From Bordetella parapertussis (GTDB lineage Bacteria > Pseudomonadota > Gammaproteobacteria > Burkholderiales > SG8-39): a DNA stretch of 64,000 bases. The notes beneath the pieces were generated by a model. It was not told the DNA's origin. It was given only the letters and a program-made list of their open reading frames with translations, and made no database searches. The stretch is from assembly GCA_945862265.1 (NCBI GenBank), contig CAMAXP010000012.1, forward strand, positions 1-64,000, written 5' to 3'. Shown in pieces: positions 50,197 to 59,006 of the stretch (its first letter is position 1; every line of letters starts with the position of its first letter). A program made the translations under genes and the position numbers.

Positions 50197-51477
50197 CTAC
50201 GCCTGCTTCCTGTACACCCGTCCCGCCGGGAAAGGCTGCGCCGCCGAGCCCAGCGACTCCTCGATCCGCACCCCTTCGTTCCATTTAACCATGCGCTCGG
50301 ACCGGGAGAAGCTGCCGACCTTGAGGTGCGGCACGCCCCAGCCGATGGCGAGGTGGACGATGGAGACGTCTTCGGTCTCGCCTGAGCGCGCGGACACGAT
50401 GGCGCCGTAGCCGGCGGCGCGGGCGGCTTCGACCGCCGCATAGGCCTCGGTCACGGTGCCGATCTGGTTGGGCTTGATCAGCACGGCGTTGCAGGCGCCG
50501 TCGGCCGCGGCGATGCGCCGGGCGTCGGTGACGAAGAAGTCGTCGCCGACCACCTGGATGCGGTGGCCGACCCGTTTGGTGAAGGCCTTCATCGCCTCGA
50601 AGTCGGTCTCGGCGAACGGGTCTTCGATCGACACGATCGGGTAGGCGTCCACCCAGCGCTCGAGCATGAGCCCGAACTGCTCGGCCGAGAGGTTGCGGTT
50701 CTCGAGCGGCAGCGCGTAGCGGCCGCCGGGTTGCTGCAATTGCGTCGCGGCGATGTCCAGCGCGATCGCCACGTCCTGGCCGGGCCGGAAGCCCGCGTCC
50801 TCAATCGACCGTGTGAGCTCGACCAGGCCTTCCTCGTTCGACTTGAAGGAGGGCCAGTAGCCGCCTTCGTCGGCCACGCCCTGCAGCGCGCCTTTTTTGG
50901 CAAGCCGGGCGCCGGAGGCGTAGTAGACCTCGGCGGTCATCTCGAGCGCTTCGGCAAACGTCCCCGCGCCAGGGCAGGCCACCATGTAGTCCTGCAGGTC
51001 GACGCGGCCGCGCGCGTGCGCGCCGCCGCCAAAGATCTGGATCTCGGGCACCGGCATCGCCACGCGCCGGCTGCCGGCGAGGTGCTTCCAGAGCGGCAGG
51101 CCGGCGGCGGCCGCGGCGGCGTGCAGGCACGCAAGCGACACCGCCACGATGGCATTGCCGCCGAGCTTCGACTTGTCCGGGGTGCCGTCCAGTTGGATCA
51201 TGGCCGCATCCACCGCAGCTTGGTCGGCCGGGTCCATGCCGCAGAGGGCTGCCGCGATCGGGCCGTTGATGTTGCGCACCGCCTGCTGCACGTCGAGGCC
51301 GCGCAGCGGCGTGCCGCCGTCGCGCAGTTCCTTCGCCTCGCCACTGCCGGTCGAGGCGCCGGCGGGGGTGATGGCGCGGCCCAGTTGGCCGGTGTTGAGA
51401 ACGACTTCCGCTTCGACAGTCGGCTTGCCGCGCGAGTCCCAGACCCGGCGGGCGTGCACTTTGCTGATGAGGCTCAC
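50197..51477 (-). CDS. Enolase paralogue with altered active site
   Basis: A 426-residue full-length enolase homologue (GASTGSGEAKELRDGG, VADEGGYWPSF, VSIEDPFAETD, VVGDDFFVTD, VLIKPNQIGTVTE, IRIEESLGSA). Compared with E. coli enolase as I recall it, metal ligands (Asp in ALDIAAT, Glu in SIEDP, Asp in GDDFF) and the catalytic Lys in LIKPNQIG are kept. The general acid/base Glu in the I-Q-E-F segment is Asp here (LQDYM), and the catalytic His in S-H-R-S-G-E-T is Ala (SARSGETED). It is thus unlikely to be the glycolytic enolase. It is coupled (ATGA) to a small-molecule kinase gene. Confidence 0.9.
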   Translation of the reverse strand: MSLISKVHARRVWDSRGKPTVEAEVVLNTGQLGRAITPAGASTGSGEAKELRDGGTPLRGLDVQQAVRNINGPIAAALCGMDPADQAAVDAAMIQLDGTPDKSKLGGNAIVAVSLACLHAAAAAAGLPLWKHLAGSRRVAMPVPEIQIFGGGAHARGRVDLQDYMVACPGAGTFAEALEMTAEVYYASGARLAKKGALQGVADEGGYWPSFKSNEEGLVELTRSIEDAGFRPGQDVAIALDIAATQLQQPGGRYALPLENRNLSAEQFGLMLERWVDAYPIVSIEDPFAETDFEAMKAFTKRVGHRIQVVGDDFFVTDARRIAAADGACNAVLIKPNQIGTVTEAYAAVEAARAAGYGAIVSARSGETEDVSIVHLAIGWGVPHLKVGSFSRSERMVKWNEGVRIEESLGSAAQPFPAGRVYRKQA

Positions 51478-52508
51478 TGATTTCGCTCCTGGTCGAAGGT
51501 GTCGCGTACGGCGGCCAGGCGCTGCGCCGGGTGGCGCAGCAGTGCGGTGGCCGCGCGGCGCACGGTGTCTTTCTGCCGGTCGGTGGTCAGGTACTCGGCC
51601 GGTGATTTGCCGTCCACGCGCGCAAGCAGGAGTCCGGGCAGCAGCGCGGCGGCGCGCGCTTCGATCGCTTCGCGCGGCTCCCAGTCGACGCCTGAAAGGT
51701 ACGTGTCAGAAAAGGCATCGAAGCAGGCGAGGAACGCCGGTGCGGCGCCGGGCACCCAGAGGCACTTGAGCAGCAGGTGGTTCAGGCAGAAGGCGATGTC
51801 GAACGCCGGGTCGCCGTACCACGCGCATTCCGCGTCGAGGATCACCGGGCCGGCGGGGCCGATCAGGATGTTCTTGGGGCTCACGTCGCCATGCACGAGC
51901 GCGAGCCGGGTACTCGCCGTGGTGGCCACCAGCGCTTCCAGCCGGGTGGCCAGCGCCGGATGTGCGCGCCCCGTGGCGACGAGGTAGGGCTCGAGGCGGA
52001 TCGCGTGGAAGCCCGCGTCAGTCCGGAACTGCTCAGCCACGTCGGAGCGGTTCGCGGTGCCGGCATGGATGCGCACCAGCGCCCGGCCGACCTGCGCGGC
52101 GAACGCCGCATCGGCGCGCCCGGCGGCGAGTTCGGCCTTCCACAACGGATGCCCTGCAGGATCGAGGTAGTCCATCGCGAAGATTCCCGCGTCGTCCGAG
52201 GCGAGCACGCGCGGGGCAATGCCGGGCACGAGCCGGCTTGCCGCTTCCATCCAGAGGCGCTCGTAGCGGTTGCGTCCGACGGGCGCCTCCCAGACCTGCG
52301 CCACGCGCAGGCGCGCCAGGGCGCGCTTCACGCAGACGGTGCGTCCTTCGAGCTCGACCTTCCAGATGTCGGAGGACACGCCGCCCGTGAGGGGCTCGGC
52401 GTCGGGCACTTGAGTGGGACCGGCGAGGCCGGAGGACTGCAGGAAAGCGAGGATGGGCTCAAAGCCCGCGGGGACCGGTCGGGCGGCGGCGGGGCCCGCT
52501 GCGCTCAA
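51474..52508 (-). CDS. APH/MtnK-type small-molecule phosphotransferase
   Basis: A 344-residue kinase of the aminoglycoside/5-methylthioribose kinase fold. The ATP loop is [14 protein letters not shown], with Lys in CVKRALARL, the catalytic loop is [13 protein letters not shown] and the metal Asp is in [19 protein letters not shown]. The stretch [20 protein letters not shown] resembles methylthioribose-kinase relatives. It overlaps the enolase-like and pdxH genes by ATGA at both ends. The likely job is to phosphorylate a small alcohol or sugar that the enolase-like enzyme then acts on; the substrate is unknown. Confidence 0.88.
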   Translation of the reverse strand: MSAAGPAAARPVPAGFEPILAFLQSSGLAGPTQVPDAEPLTGGVSSDIWKVELEGRTVCVKRALARLRVAQVWEAPVGRNRYERLWMEAASRLVPGIAPRVLASDDAGIFAMDYLDPAGHPLWKAELAAGRADAAFAAQVGRALVRIHAGTANRSDVAEQFRTDAGFHAIRLEPYLVATGRAHPALATRLEALVATTASTRLALVHGDVSPKNILIGPAGPVILDAECAWYGDPAFDIAFCLNHLLLKCLWVPGAAPAFLACFDAFSDTYLSGVDWEPREAIEARAAALLPGLLLARVDGKSPAEYLTTDRQKDTVRRAATALLRHPAQRLAAVRDTFDQERNQ

Positions 52509-53173
52509 GGCGAGAGGCGCCGGATCGTCCAGGTGCCGTCAGACTTCGCCGCCGTCCTTGTATACGCGAGGCGATCGTGCAAGCGGTTGGGTCGGCCCTG
52601 CCAGAATTCAAACGCCTCGGGCACGAGCCGGTAGCCGCCCCAGTGCGGCGGGCGCGGGGGATTGGCGCCGTGGGCCTGCTCCGCGGCGGCAAGCGCCGCC
52701 TCGAGGGCGCCGCGGCCCGGCACCGGGCTGCTCTGCGCCGAGGCCCAGGTCGACAGCCGGCTGCCGAGCGGGCGCGTGACGAAATACTCGTCCGACTCCT
52801 GCGCGCTGACCTTTTCCACGTGGCCGCTGACGCGCACCTGGCGCTCCAGCTCTACCCAGAAGAACAGCAGCACCGCCTCCGGGTGCGTCGCAAGCTGGCG
52901 GCCCTTGGCGCTCTCGTAGTTCGTATAAAACACGAAACCACGGCCGTCTTTCGCCTCGTCATCCAGGCCTTTGAGCAACACGGTGCGCGCGTCCGGGCGT
53001 CCTTCGGGGGTCACGGTCGCGAGCGTCATCGCGTTGGAGACGGGCAACTTGTGGCCGAGCGCGTCGGTCATCCAGCGCTCGAACTGTTCGAACGGATCGC
53101 GCGAGGCCTCGGCTTCGTCGAGGCCGGCGTGCATGTATTCCTTGCGGACGTCGGCGAGATTCAGGGTTCCCAT
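52505..53173 (-). CDS. pdxH: Pyridoxamine 5'-phosphate oxidase
   Basis: A 222-residue FMN-dependent oxidase that makes pyridoxal 5'-phosphate. It has [78 protein letters not shown] and the standard end [13 protein letters not shown] with TWTIRRLSP. All family segments are present in order and the length is normal. It is the first gene of the operon with the kinase and enolase paralogue, which hints that the other two may also concern B6 or a related phosphate. Confidence 0.96.
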   Translation of the reverse strand: MGTLNLADVRKEYMHAGLDEAEASRDPFEQFERWMTDALGHKLPVSNAMTLATVTPEGRPDARTVLLKGLDDEAKDGRGFVFYTNYESAKGRQLATHPEAVLLFFWVELERQVRVSGHVEKVSAQESDEYFVTRPLGSRLSTWASAQSSPVPGRGALEAALAAAEQAHGANPPRPPHWGGYRLVPEAFEFWQGRPNRLHDRLAYTRTAAKSDGTWTIRRLSP

Positions 53174-53264
53174 GGGGAAGGATTTTACCCCGTGTGGCGC
53201 GTGCCGGGCGACATGCCCGTAGTAAGGCCATAGGCAAGCATGCTAATTTTTCCTATGAAACCCG

Positions 53265-53294
53265 TTGACACGCACAGGGAGATTCGGCATCTTG
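53265..53294 (+). promoter_or_regulatory. Possible promoter of the SWIB gene
   Basis: A perfect TTGACA (53265-53270) is followed after 17 or 18 bases by CATCTT or ATCTTG, a poor -10. It lies about 80 bases before the SWIB start, in a 199-base gap that is otherwise featureless apart from the AGAGGAG ribosome site. Confidence 0.35.
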
Positions 53295-53372
53295 TCGCTT
53301 CCGCTCGCTCTATGGCGGCATGCATCACCGGAAAATTTCAGCGTCACCAACGTTCAGAGGAGAAACACCCCA

Positions 53373-53687
53373 ATGGCTACCAAAAAGAAAGCCGTCGCCA
53401 AGAAGCCCGCAGCGAAGAAAAAGGTCGCAGCGAAGCGCAAGCCGAATGCCGCGTTCATGAAGCCGATGACGATCAGCCCCGCGCTGGCCGCAGTGATCGG
53501 CGCCGGTCCGATGCCGCGCACGGAAGTGACCAAGAAGATCTGGGCCTACATCAAGAAGCACGGCCTGCAGGACAAGAAGAACCGCCGCAACATCAACGCC
53601 GATGACAAGCTCAAGCCGATCTTCGGCACGAAGCCCCAGGTGTCGATGTTCGACATGACCAAGCTGGTCAGCAAGCACCTCAAGTAA
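53373..53687 (+). CDS. SWIB/MDM2-domain protein
   Basis: A 104-residue basic protein. The first 25 residues are a lysine/alanine-rich, histone-H1-like tail (KKKAVAKKPAAKKKVAAKRK). The rest is a complete SWIB domain: PMTISPALAAVIGAGPMPRT, EVTKKIWAYIKKHGLQDKKN, INADDKLKPIFGTK and MFDMTKLVSKHLK. SWIB domains are known in eukaryotic chromatin remodelers and in some bacteria; the tail suggests binding of DNA. A strong ribosome site and its own promoter indicate a highly expressed, monocistronic gene. Confidence 0.92.
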   Translation: MATKKKAVAKKPAAKKKVAAKRKPNAAFMKPMTISPALAAVIGAGPMPRTEVTKKIWAYIKKHGLQDKKNRRNINADDKLKPIFGTKPQVSMFDMTKLVSKHLK

Positions 53688-53696
53688 TTCGGAATT

Positions 53697-53725
53697 CCTG
53701 CCTGCGGCGTCCTGCCGCAGGCAGG
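53697..53725. terminator. Hairpin between SWIB and EamA-like genes
   Basis: A perfect 12-base GC-rich stem with a 5-base loop lies 9 bases after the SWIB stop and 11 bases before the convergent gene's stop. It has no U-run, but its position and stability fit a shared terminator. Confidence 0.65.
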
Positions 53726-53736
53726 CCCTGCCGCGA

Positions 53737-54180
53737 TCACTTCGCCAGCAGGTAAAGCCCCCCGAGCAGCATCGCAGCACCCACGGCCCGCTCTAATGTC
53801 AGCGCCTCGCCGAAAGCAAGCACCCCGATCGGAAACAGGATCAGCGTCATCACCGCGCTCATCGACACGCCCGTGGTGCCGACCGGCCATCCCGCGCGGA
53901 AGGACAGCAATACACCAATCTCGCAGCACGCAATGGCCGCGCCGAGCGCCAATGGGTGCCACGACACCGTGGCGAAGCCCTCGGCCAGCGACTTGCCCGG
54001 GGTGAGCAGCGGGAACGCCGCGAGGCAGGCGAGCGCCGCGACCACGTAGGCCGAAGCGAGCGTGGCGCCCGCGTTGCCGCCCGCCGGCACGATCCGCTGC
54101 ATCAGGTGCAGCGCCGCCAGGCCCCCGGAGGCGAGCAGGAAAGGCAGGAGTTTGGCGGCCGTCATGCCGGTCTGCATCAT
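53737..54180 (-). CDS. Single-domain EamA-like (DMT) membrane protein
   Basis: A 147-residue protein with about four to five transmembrane helices ([80 protein letters not shown]). The last part, [20 protein letters not shown], is the typical EamA end, as in half-size drug/metabolite transporters that work as dimers. The ATG at 54180 overlaps the fbp stop by ATGA, so it is co-transcribed with fbp. The substrate is unknown. Confidence 0.85.
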   Translation of the reverse strand: MMQTGMTAAKLLPFLLASGGLAALHLMQRIVPAGGNAGATLASAYVVAALACLAAFPLLTPGKSLAEGFATVSWHPLALGAAIACCEIGVLLSFRAGWPVGTTGVSMSAVMTLILFPIGVLAFGEALTLERAVGAAMLLGGLYLLAK

Positions 54181-55193
54181 CCCTTGTGGTACGCGGTGAC
54201 GCGCTCCACCTCGTTCTTCGAGCCGAGGATCACGGCGACGCGCTGGTGCAGGCCCTCGGGCTTCACGTCGAGCAGCCGGCCGTTGCCGTCGGTGGACGCG
54301 CCGCCCGCCTGCTCGATGATGAACGACATCGGATTCGCCTCGTACATCAGGCGCAGCCGCCCGGCGGTGTTCTTGTCGTCGCGCGGGTACATGAAGATCC
54401 CGCCGCGCGTGAGGATGCGGTAGACGTCCGACACCATCGAGGCGACCCAGCGCATGTTGAAGTCCTTGCCGCGCACACCGGTCTTGCCTGCGAGACACTC
54501 GTCGATGTAGCGCTTCACCGCGGGCTCCCAGCGGCGCATGTTGGACATGTTGATCGCGAACTCGGCGGTGTCCTCGGGGATGCGGATGTCCGGGTGCGTG
54601 AGGACGAACGAGCCCATCTCGCGATCGAGCGTGAACCCGTGCGTGCCGTCGCCCACCGTGAGCACCAGCATCGTGGACGGGCCGTACACCGCGAAGCCGG
54701 CCGCGATCTGCTGCGTCCCCGGCTGCAGGAAGGCCTTCTCGTCGGCTTCGCAGTAGCCCCCGCCCGTGGCCGCCTTCGGGCAGCGCAGCACCGAGAAGAT
54801 CGTGCCGACCGAGACGTTCACGTCGATGTTGGAAGAGCCATCCAGCGGGTCGAAGAGCAGCAGGTACTCGCCCTTGGGGAAGTGCGTCGGGATCGGGTGC
54901 GGGTCCTCCATCTCCTCGGAGGCGAGCGCGGCGAGGTTGCCGCCCCATTCGTTGGCCTCGAGCAGGATCTCGTTCGAGAGCACGTCGAGCTTCTTCTGCA
55001 CCTCGCCCTGCACGTTGTCCGTGCCCGCCGAGCCGAGGTTGCCCGCAAGGGCGCCCTTGTTGACTGCGTGGCTGATCGCCTTGCAGGCGCGCGCCACGGT
55101 CTCGATCAGGAGGCGCAGGTCGGCGTTGATGAGCGCCTTGTCGCGCTGGCGCTCGATGAGAAAGCGGGTGAGGCTGATGCGGCTTGTTGCCAT
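54177..55193 (-). CDS. fbp: Fructose-1,6-bisphosphatase class 1
   Basis: A 338-residue class 1 enzyme that hydrolyses fructose 1,6-bisphosphate in gluconeogenesis. It contains [13 protein letters not shown], the metal/phosphate motif [55 protein letters not shown] and the carboxyl segment [20 protein letters not shown]. The start at 55193 gives the normal N-terminus [13 protein letters not shown]. Growth on the organic acids implied by this window would need gluconeogenesis, consistent with its presence. Confidence 0.96.
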   Translation of the reverse strand: MATSRISLTRFLIERQRDKALINADLRLLIETVARACKAISHAVNKGALAGNLGSAGTDNVQGEVQKKLDVLSNEILLEANEWGGNLAALASEEMEDPHPIPTHFPKGEYLLLFDPLDGSSNIDVNVSVGTIFSVLRCPKAATGGGYCEADEKAFLQPGTQQIAAGFAVYGPSTMLVLTVGDGTHGFTLDREMGSFVLTHPDIRIPEDTAEFAINMSNMRRWEPAVKRYIDECLAGKTGVRGKDFNMRWVASMVSDVYRILTRGGIFMYPRDDKNTAGRLRLMYEANPMSFIIEQAGGASTDGNGRLLDVKPEGLHQRVAVILGSKNEVERVTAYHKG

Positions 55194-55209
55194 TACTGGT
55201 GCTCTCCGG

Positions 55210-55383
55210 TTAGTGCAGCTTGCGGCCGCGGTCGGTGACGTTGTCGAGGAAGTCCTTGATCGCCTCGCCGCTTTCGAGCTTGAGGTCGCCCAGCGGTTGC
55301 AACTGGTGTTCGGGGGCGTTGGGGCCGTGGGCGAAGGCGGGTGTGGCAAGCAGCAAGGTCAAGCCCAGGATGGCGTGTCGCAT
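55210..55383 (-). pseudogene. Truncated secreted MetX-like alpha/beta-hydrolase N-terminus
   Basis: A 57-residue frame with AAGGAG and a clear signal peptide ([20 protein letters not shown]). The mature part runs [20 protein letters not shown], then [15 protein letters not shown] and stop. The G-D-L-x-L-E-S-G-E-x-I-x-D-F opening is typical of homoserine-acetyltransferase-like alpha/beta hydrolases, which continue for about 300 residues. The rest is missing, so this is probably a deletion relic, though a small secreted peptide could still be made. It lies 16 bases before fbp on the same strand. Confidence 0.6.
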
Positions 55384-55464
55384 TAGTTTCTCCTTGTTGT
55401 GTTGTGCGGTGCGGGATGGCCTGCTCGTTTCACCGGGCGAACGGCTGATGCCTAGCATGTGGCC

Positions 55465-55470
55465 TATACT
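55465..55470 (+). promoter_or_regulatory. TATACT -10 box immediately before a dioxygenase start
   Basis: TATACT (five of six consensus bases) ends 7 bases before the ATG at 55478, which would put transcription start at or next to the start codon. No ribosome site is visible, so a leaderless transcript is possible. No good -35 is seen. Confidence 0.4.
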
Positions 55471-55477
55471 TTAGCGC

Positions 55478-56332
55478 ATGAAACCCACGATGACTCCCTA
55501 CCGTACTATCCAAGTGCGCCGTACGGCGGGCGGTTTGGGCGCCGAAGTTCACGGCGTGGACCTGTCCAGCCCGATGCCGGCCGAGATGCTTGCAGAGTTG
55601 CGCAGGGCCTGGCTCGAGAACCTGGTGATCTTCTTTCGCGACCAGAAGCTCACGTTCGCGCAGTACATGGCCTTTGCGGAGTCCATGGGCAGGCCGGTCG
55701 AGTATCCCTTCGTGAAGGGCCTCGATGGATGGCCGAAGATCATCGAGGTCAAGAAGCTCGAGCACGAGAAGGTGAACTTCGGCGGGGTCTGGCACTCGGA
55801 TACCGCCTACCTCGACGAACCACCGATGGCGAGCATGCTGATGGGGCAGGAGATTCCGCCGTACGGGGGCGACACCTTGTTTGCCAACCAGTACCTGGCC
55901 TGGGATGCGCTTTCAGACGGCATGCGGCGAATGCTGGATGGGATGAAGGCGGTCAACAGTTCGGCGCGCGCCGATGTGTCGAAGACCCGCGAAGACAGGC
56001 TCAAGTCCGACGGCCGCAGCGATGCGCCCTCGCGCTATGACGCAGAGCACCCGGTAGCTCGGACGCATCCGGAAACCGGTCGCAAGGCCCTCTTCGTGAA
56101 CATTGCGCACACCGCGAAGTTTGCTGGCATGACGGAGGAGGAGAGCGCGCCGTTGCTCAATTACCTGTTCCAGCACCAGGTGAAGCCCGAGTTCACCTGC
56201 CGCTTTGTCTGGGCGCCGGGCTCGATCGCCCTCTGGGACAACCGCTGCGCCCAGCACAACCCGGTGAACGACTACCACGGGTTCAAGCGGCTGCTGCACC
56301 GGATCACGCTGGCCGGCGAGCGTCCCGCCTGA
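55478..56332 (+). CDS. TauD/TfdA family dioxygenase, 284 residues
   Basis: A Fe(II)/2-oxoglutarate dioxygenase of normal TfdA length. Its landmarks are GLGAEVHGVDLSSPMPAEML, the H-x-D in FGGVWHSDTAYLDEPP (about 107), SIALWDNRCAQHNPVNDYHG with the distal His, and the 2-oxoglutarate arginine in FKRLLHRITLAGERP. The W-H-S-D-T pattern is typical of the TfdA/alkylsulfatase group acting on aryloxy acids, taurine or sulfate esters. It has no close operon partner; the nearest gene, a VOC protein, is convergent with it across 11 bases. Confidence 0.93.
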   Translation: MKPTMTPYRTIQVRRTAGGLGAEVHGVDLSSPMPAEMLAELRRAWLENLVIFFRDQKLTFAQYMAFAESMGRPVEYPFVKGLDGWPKIIEVKKLEHEKVNFGGVWHSDTAYLDEPPMASMLMGQEIPPYGGDTLFANQYLAWDALSDGMRRMLDGMKAVNSSARADVSKTREDRLKSDGRSDAPSRYDAEHPVARTHPETGRKALFVNIAHTAKFAGMTEEESAPLLNYLFQHQVKPEFTCRFVWAPGSIALWDNRCAQHNPVNDYHGFKRLLHRITLAGERPA

Positions 56333-56343
56333 ACGCTCCGCGA

Positions 56344-56733
56344 CTATTGCACCGGCACCGAGATCTCCACCAGGTTCAGGTCCGGGTCGCGCATATAAAC
56401 CGAAAGGATCTTCCCGGTAGCACCGGTCTTGATGACCGGGCCCTCGAGGATGGGGATGCCTGCGGCCTTCAGCTTCGCGACCACCTCCTCCAGAGGTACC
56501 GACGCGATGAAGCAGATGTCGAGCGTTCCCGGTGCGGCCACATGCGCGCGCGGGGCGAACTCCTTGCCCCATTCGTGGACGTTGATCTTCTGGTTGCCGA
56601 ACTTCAGCGCTATGCGCAGCGCGTCCGGCAACTGGTACTTTTCCAGTTTCATGCCAAGCACGTCGCAATAAAAGTGCAGACACCCCTCCAGGTCGCGGGT
56701 CGTGATGACGATGTGGTCGACGTGGTCAATCAT
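56344..56733 (-). CDS. VOC/glyoxalase-family protein (copy B)
   Basis: A 129-residue VOC protein: IDHVDHIVITTRDLEGCLHF with the first His, YCDVLGMKLEKYQLPDALRI, INVHEWGKEFAP, LDICFIASVPLEEVVAKLKA and MRDPDLNLVEISVPVQ with the last Glu. The start at 56733 has GGAGG at correct spacing. It resembles virulence-type VirD/glyoxalase-like single-chain members. It is divergent from Bug copy 12 across 80 bases. Confidence 0.9.
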   Translation of the reverse strand: MIDHVDHIVITTRDLEGCLHFYCDVLGMKLEKYQLPDALRIALKFGNQKINVHEWGKEFAPRAHVAAPGTLDICFIASVPLEEVVAKLKAAGIPILEGPVIKTGATGKILSVYMRDPDLNLVEISVPVQ

Positions 56734-56813
56734 TGTGTTTCCTCCGGGATGCGCAACGTGCGTCATGGGGTGGCAGTCTAGCAAATCAGCGCATTCCAAA
56801 AGAGGAGAGGTGG

Positions 56814-57794
56814 ATGGTGAAGCTGTCACGCAGTGTCCTGTTGGTTGTTTCCCTTGTGGCGGGTTCGGTTGCGGCCGGCCCGGCCTTTGCGCAGGCCTGG
56901 CCTGCGCGCGCGGTGCAGATGGTGACGCCTTTCCCGCCCGGCGGAGGCGGCGACATCCTCATGCGCACGCTTGCCAACAAGCTGCAGGAGCGCCTGGGCA
57001 AGCCGTTCATCGTCGACAATCGCCCGGGCGCGGGCGGGCTCATCGGCACGCAGTACGGGGCCAAGGCCGCGCCCGACGGCTACTCGGTCACGCTGGGGAT
57101 CACGAGCACCTACTCGATCAACCCTACCTTCTACAAAACGCTGCCCTATGACCCGCTGAAGGATTTCCAGCCGGTGGCGCTGCTTGCCGAGGGACCTCAC
57201 CTGATGGTCATCAACCCGGACACGCCCGCGAAGAACTTCAAGGAATACGTCGAGTACGTGCGTACGCAGAAGGGCAAGCTCAGCTATGCCTCGTACGGCA
57301 ACGGAAGCACTTCGCAGCTGATCAACGAGATGCTGAACAGCCAGCACGGCATGGATCTCGTGCATGTGCCGTACAAGGGCATGGCGGCCGCGCTGGCAGA
57401 CGTGATGGCCAACCGGGTGTCGATGCTCCTCGCGACGAGCGCGCCTGCCGTGCCGCTGGTGCAGTCCGGAAAGTTGCGCGCTGTTGCCGTATTCGGAAAC
57501 AAGAGGATTGAAACCCTGCCGGACGTGCCGACCATCGGCGAACTCGGTTACAAGGATTCTGCGTTGCAGATCTGGTATGGCCTGTTTGCGCCGGCCGGCA
57601 CGCCGCGGCCTATCGTCGAGAAACTCAACGCCGAGCTGAGAGGCATCCTTGCGCTCAAGGATGTGCAGGAGTCGTTCGACAAGGCCGGGCTTTACGCGAA
57701 CCCGCTTGGCGTCGACGAGTTCGCAGCCTACGTGCATTCTGAGGCCGAGCGCTGGGGCAAGCTGGTCCGCCTGTCCAAGGTGCAGGCCGATTGA
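56814..57794 (+). CDS. Bug-family TTT substrate-binding protein (copy 12)
   Basis: A 326-residue receptor, the first gene of a Bug/CoA transferase/lyase operon. Signal peptide 1-26 ends AFAQ. Key segments are VQMVTPFPPGGGGDILMRTL, FIVDNRPGAGGLIGTQY, DGYSVTLGITSTYSIN and HVPYKGMAAALADVMANR. The start ATG at 56814 follows AGAGGAGAGG. The stop shares one base with the next start (TGATG). Its ligand is probably the acid that the CoA transferase activates. Confidence 0.96.
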   Translation: MVKLSRSVLLVVSLVAGSVAAGPAFAQAWPARAVQMVTPFPPGGGGDILMRTLANKLQERLGKPFIVDNRPGAGGLIGTQYGAKAAPDGYSVTLGITSTYSINPTFYKTLPYDPLKDFQPVALLAEGPHLMVINPDTPAKNFKEYVEYVRTQKGKLSYASYGNGSTSQLINEMLNSQHGMDLVHVPYKGMAAALADVMANRVSMLLATSAPAVPLVQSGKLRAVAVFGNKRIETLPDVPTIGELGYKDSALQIWYGLFAPAGTPRPIVEKLNAELRGILALKDVQESFDKAGLYANPLGVDEFAAYVHSEAERWGKLVRLSKVQAD

Positions 57795-58987
57795 TGGGGG
57801 CGCTCGACGGTGTGCGGGTTCTCGACCTGTCGAATTTCCTCGCCGCGCCGATGGCGGGGATGTTCCTCGCCGACTTCGGCGCCGAGGTGCTCAAGGTGGA
57901 GCGCCCCGGCGGCGGCGACGAGATGCGCCAGTGGGGCAACAACAAGGACGGTGTCGGGCTTTACTACAAGGTGGTGAATCGCAACAAGAAGTCGGTGACA
58001 CTCGACCTGCGCACGCCTTTCGGGCGGGACGCGGCGCTGCGGCTGGCAAGCGAATCGGACGTCGTGCTCGAAAACTACCGCCCCGGCACGCTCGAGAAAT
58101 GGGGCCTGGGCTACGAGGCATTGTCCGCGAACAACCCGGGCCTGGTCCTGGTCCGCGTATCCGGCTTCGGGCAGACCGGACCCAATTCGCATCGCCCCGG
58201 CTTCGGCACGCTGGCCGAAGCGTACGCGGGATTCGCGCATATCAACGGCGAAGCGGGGGGGCCGCCGTTGCTCCCCGGGTTCGGCCTCGCGGATTCGACG
58301 ACCGGGCTCATGGCGGCCTTCCTCGCCATGGTGGCCCTCAAGGGGCGGGAGGCCAACGGCGGCCGCGGGCAGGTGGTCGACCTCGCGATCTACGAGTCCC
58401 TCTTCACGCTGCTGGGGCCGCAGGTGGTGGACTTCGACCAGCTGGGCAAGGTGCAGATGCGCAATGGCAGCCGGCTGCCGTTTACCGCGCCGCGCAATAC
58501 CTATCGCACGAGTGACGGCCGCTGGGTTTCGATGGCCGGCAGCGCGCAGTCGATCTTCGTGCGGGTGCTGGCTGCGCTGGAGGTGCCAGGTCTGGCCGCG
58601 GATCCGCGATTCGCCGATAACCGGGCGCGGCTGGTCAACGCCGAGGCGCTCGATGTCGAACTGCAGAAGGCGTTTGCGCGCTTCGACCTCACGGAGATCA
58701 TGCGCCGCTTCGACGAGGCGCAGGCCGCAGTGGCGCCGGTCAACGACGTCGCGGCGATCTTCGCCGACCCGCATTTCCAGGCCCGCGAGAACATCACGAG
58801 TGTCGTCGATCCCGAACTCGGCGGGCCGGTACGCATGCAGAACGTGGCGGGCAAGTTGTCCGATACCCCGGGCGCAGTGCGCTGGGCAGCGACCCGGGTG
58901 GGCGAGCATAACCGCGAGATCCTGGTCGACCGGCTTGGGATCGACCCGGCTGCGGTACGCGCCGCAGGCCTGCCCTTGGATTCGTAA
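57794..58987 (+). CDS. CaiB/BaiF-family CoA transferase (copy B)
   Basis: A 397-residue class III CoA transferase: LDGVRVLDLSNFLAAPMAGM, FLADFGAEVLKVERPGGGDE, MRQWGNNKDGVGLYYKVVNR, NRNKKSVTLDLRTPFGRDAA and VSGFGQTGPNSHRPGFGTLA. The catalytic-Asp region is around LADSTTGLMAAFLAMVALKG. The ATG at 57794 shares a base with the Bug stop; an upstream TTG is not needed. It activates an acid to its CoA ester, which the lyase at 59007 could then cleave. Confidence 0.93.
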   Translation: MGALDGVRVLDLSNFLAAPMAGMFLADFGAEVLKVERPGGGDEMRQWGNNKDGVGLYYKVVNRNKKSVTLDLRTPFGRDAALRLASESDVVLENYRPGTLEKWGLGYEALSANNPGLVLVRVSGFGQTGPNSHRPGFGTLAEAYAGFAHINGEAGGPPLLPGFGLADSTTGLMAAFLAMVALKGREANGGRGQVVDLAIYESLFTLLGPQVVDFDQLGKVQMRNGSRLPFTAPRNTYRTSDGRWVSMAGSAQSIFVRVLAALEVPGLAADPRFADNRARLVNAEALDVELQKAFARFDLTEIMRRFDEAQAAVAPVNDVAAIFADPHFQARENITSVVDPELGGPVRMQNVAGKLSDTPGAVRWAATRVGEHNREILVDRLGIDPAAVRAAGLPLDS

Positions 58988-59006
58988 CGGCACGCGAGGA
59001 GCACCC

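Noticed and set aside
50197..51477. Housekeeping enolase (eno)
   Set aside because: The overall fold matches, but two catalytic residues are changed, and the gene is coupled to a kinase and pdxH rather than to pyrG or other usual partners.
54186..55238. A 350-residue plus-strand frame opposite fbp
   Set aside because: It is the antisense reading of a clear fructose-1,6-bisphosphatase; the His/Arg/Val-rich composition is typical of such shadows.
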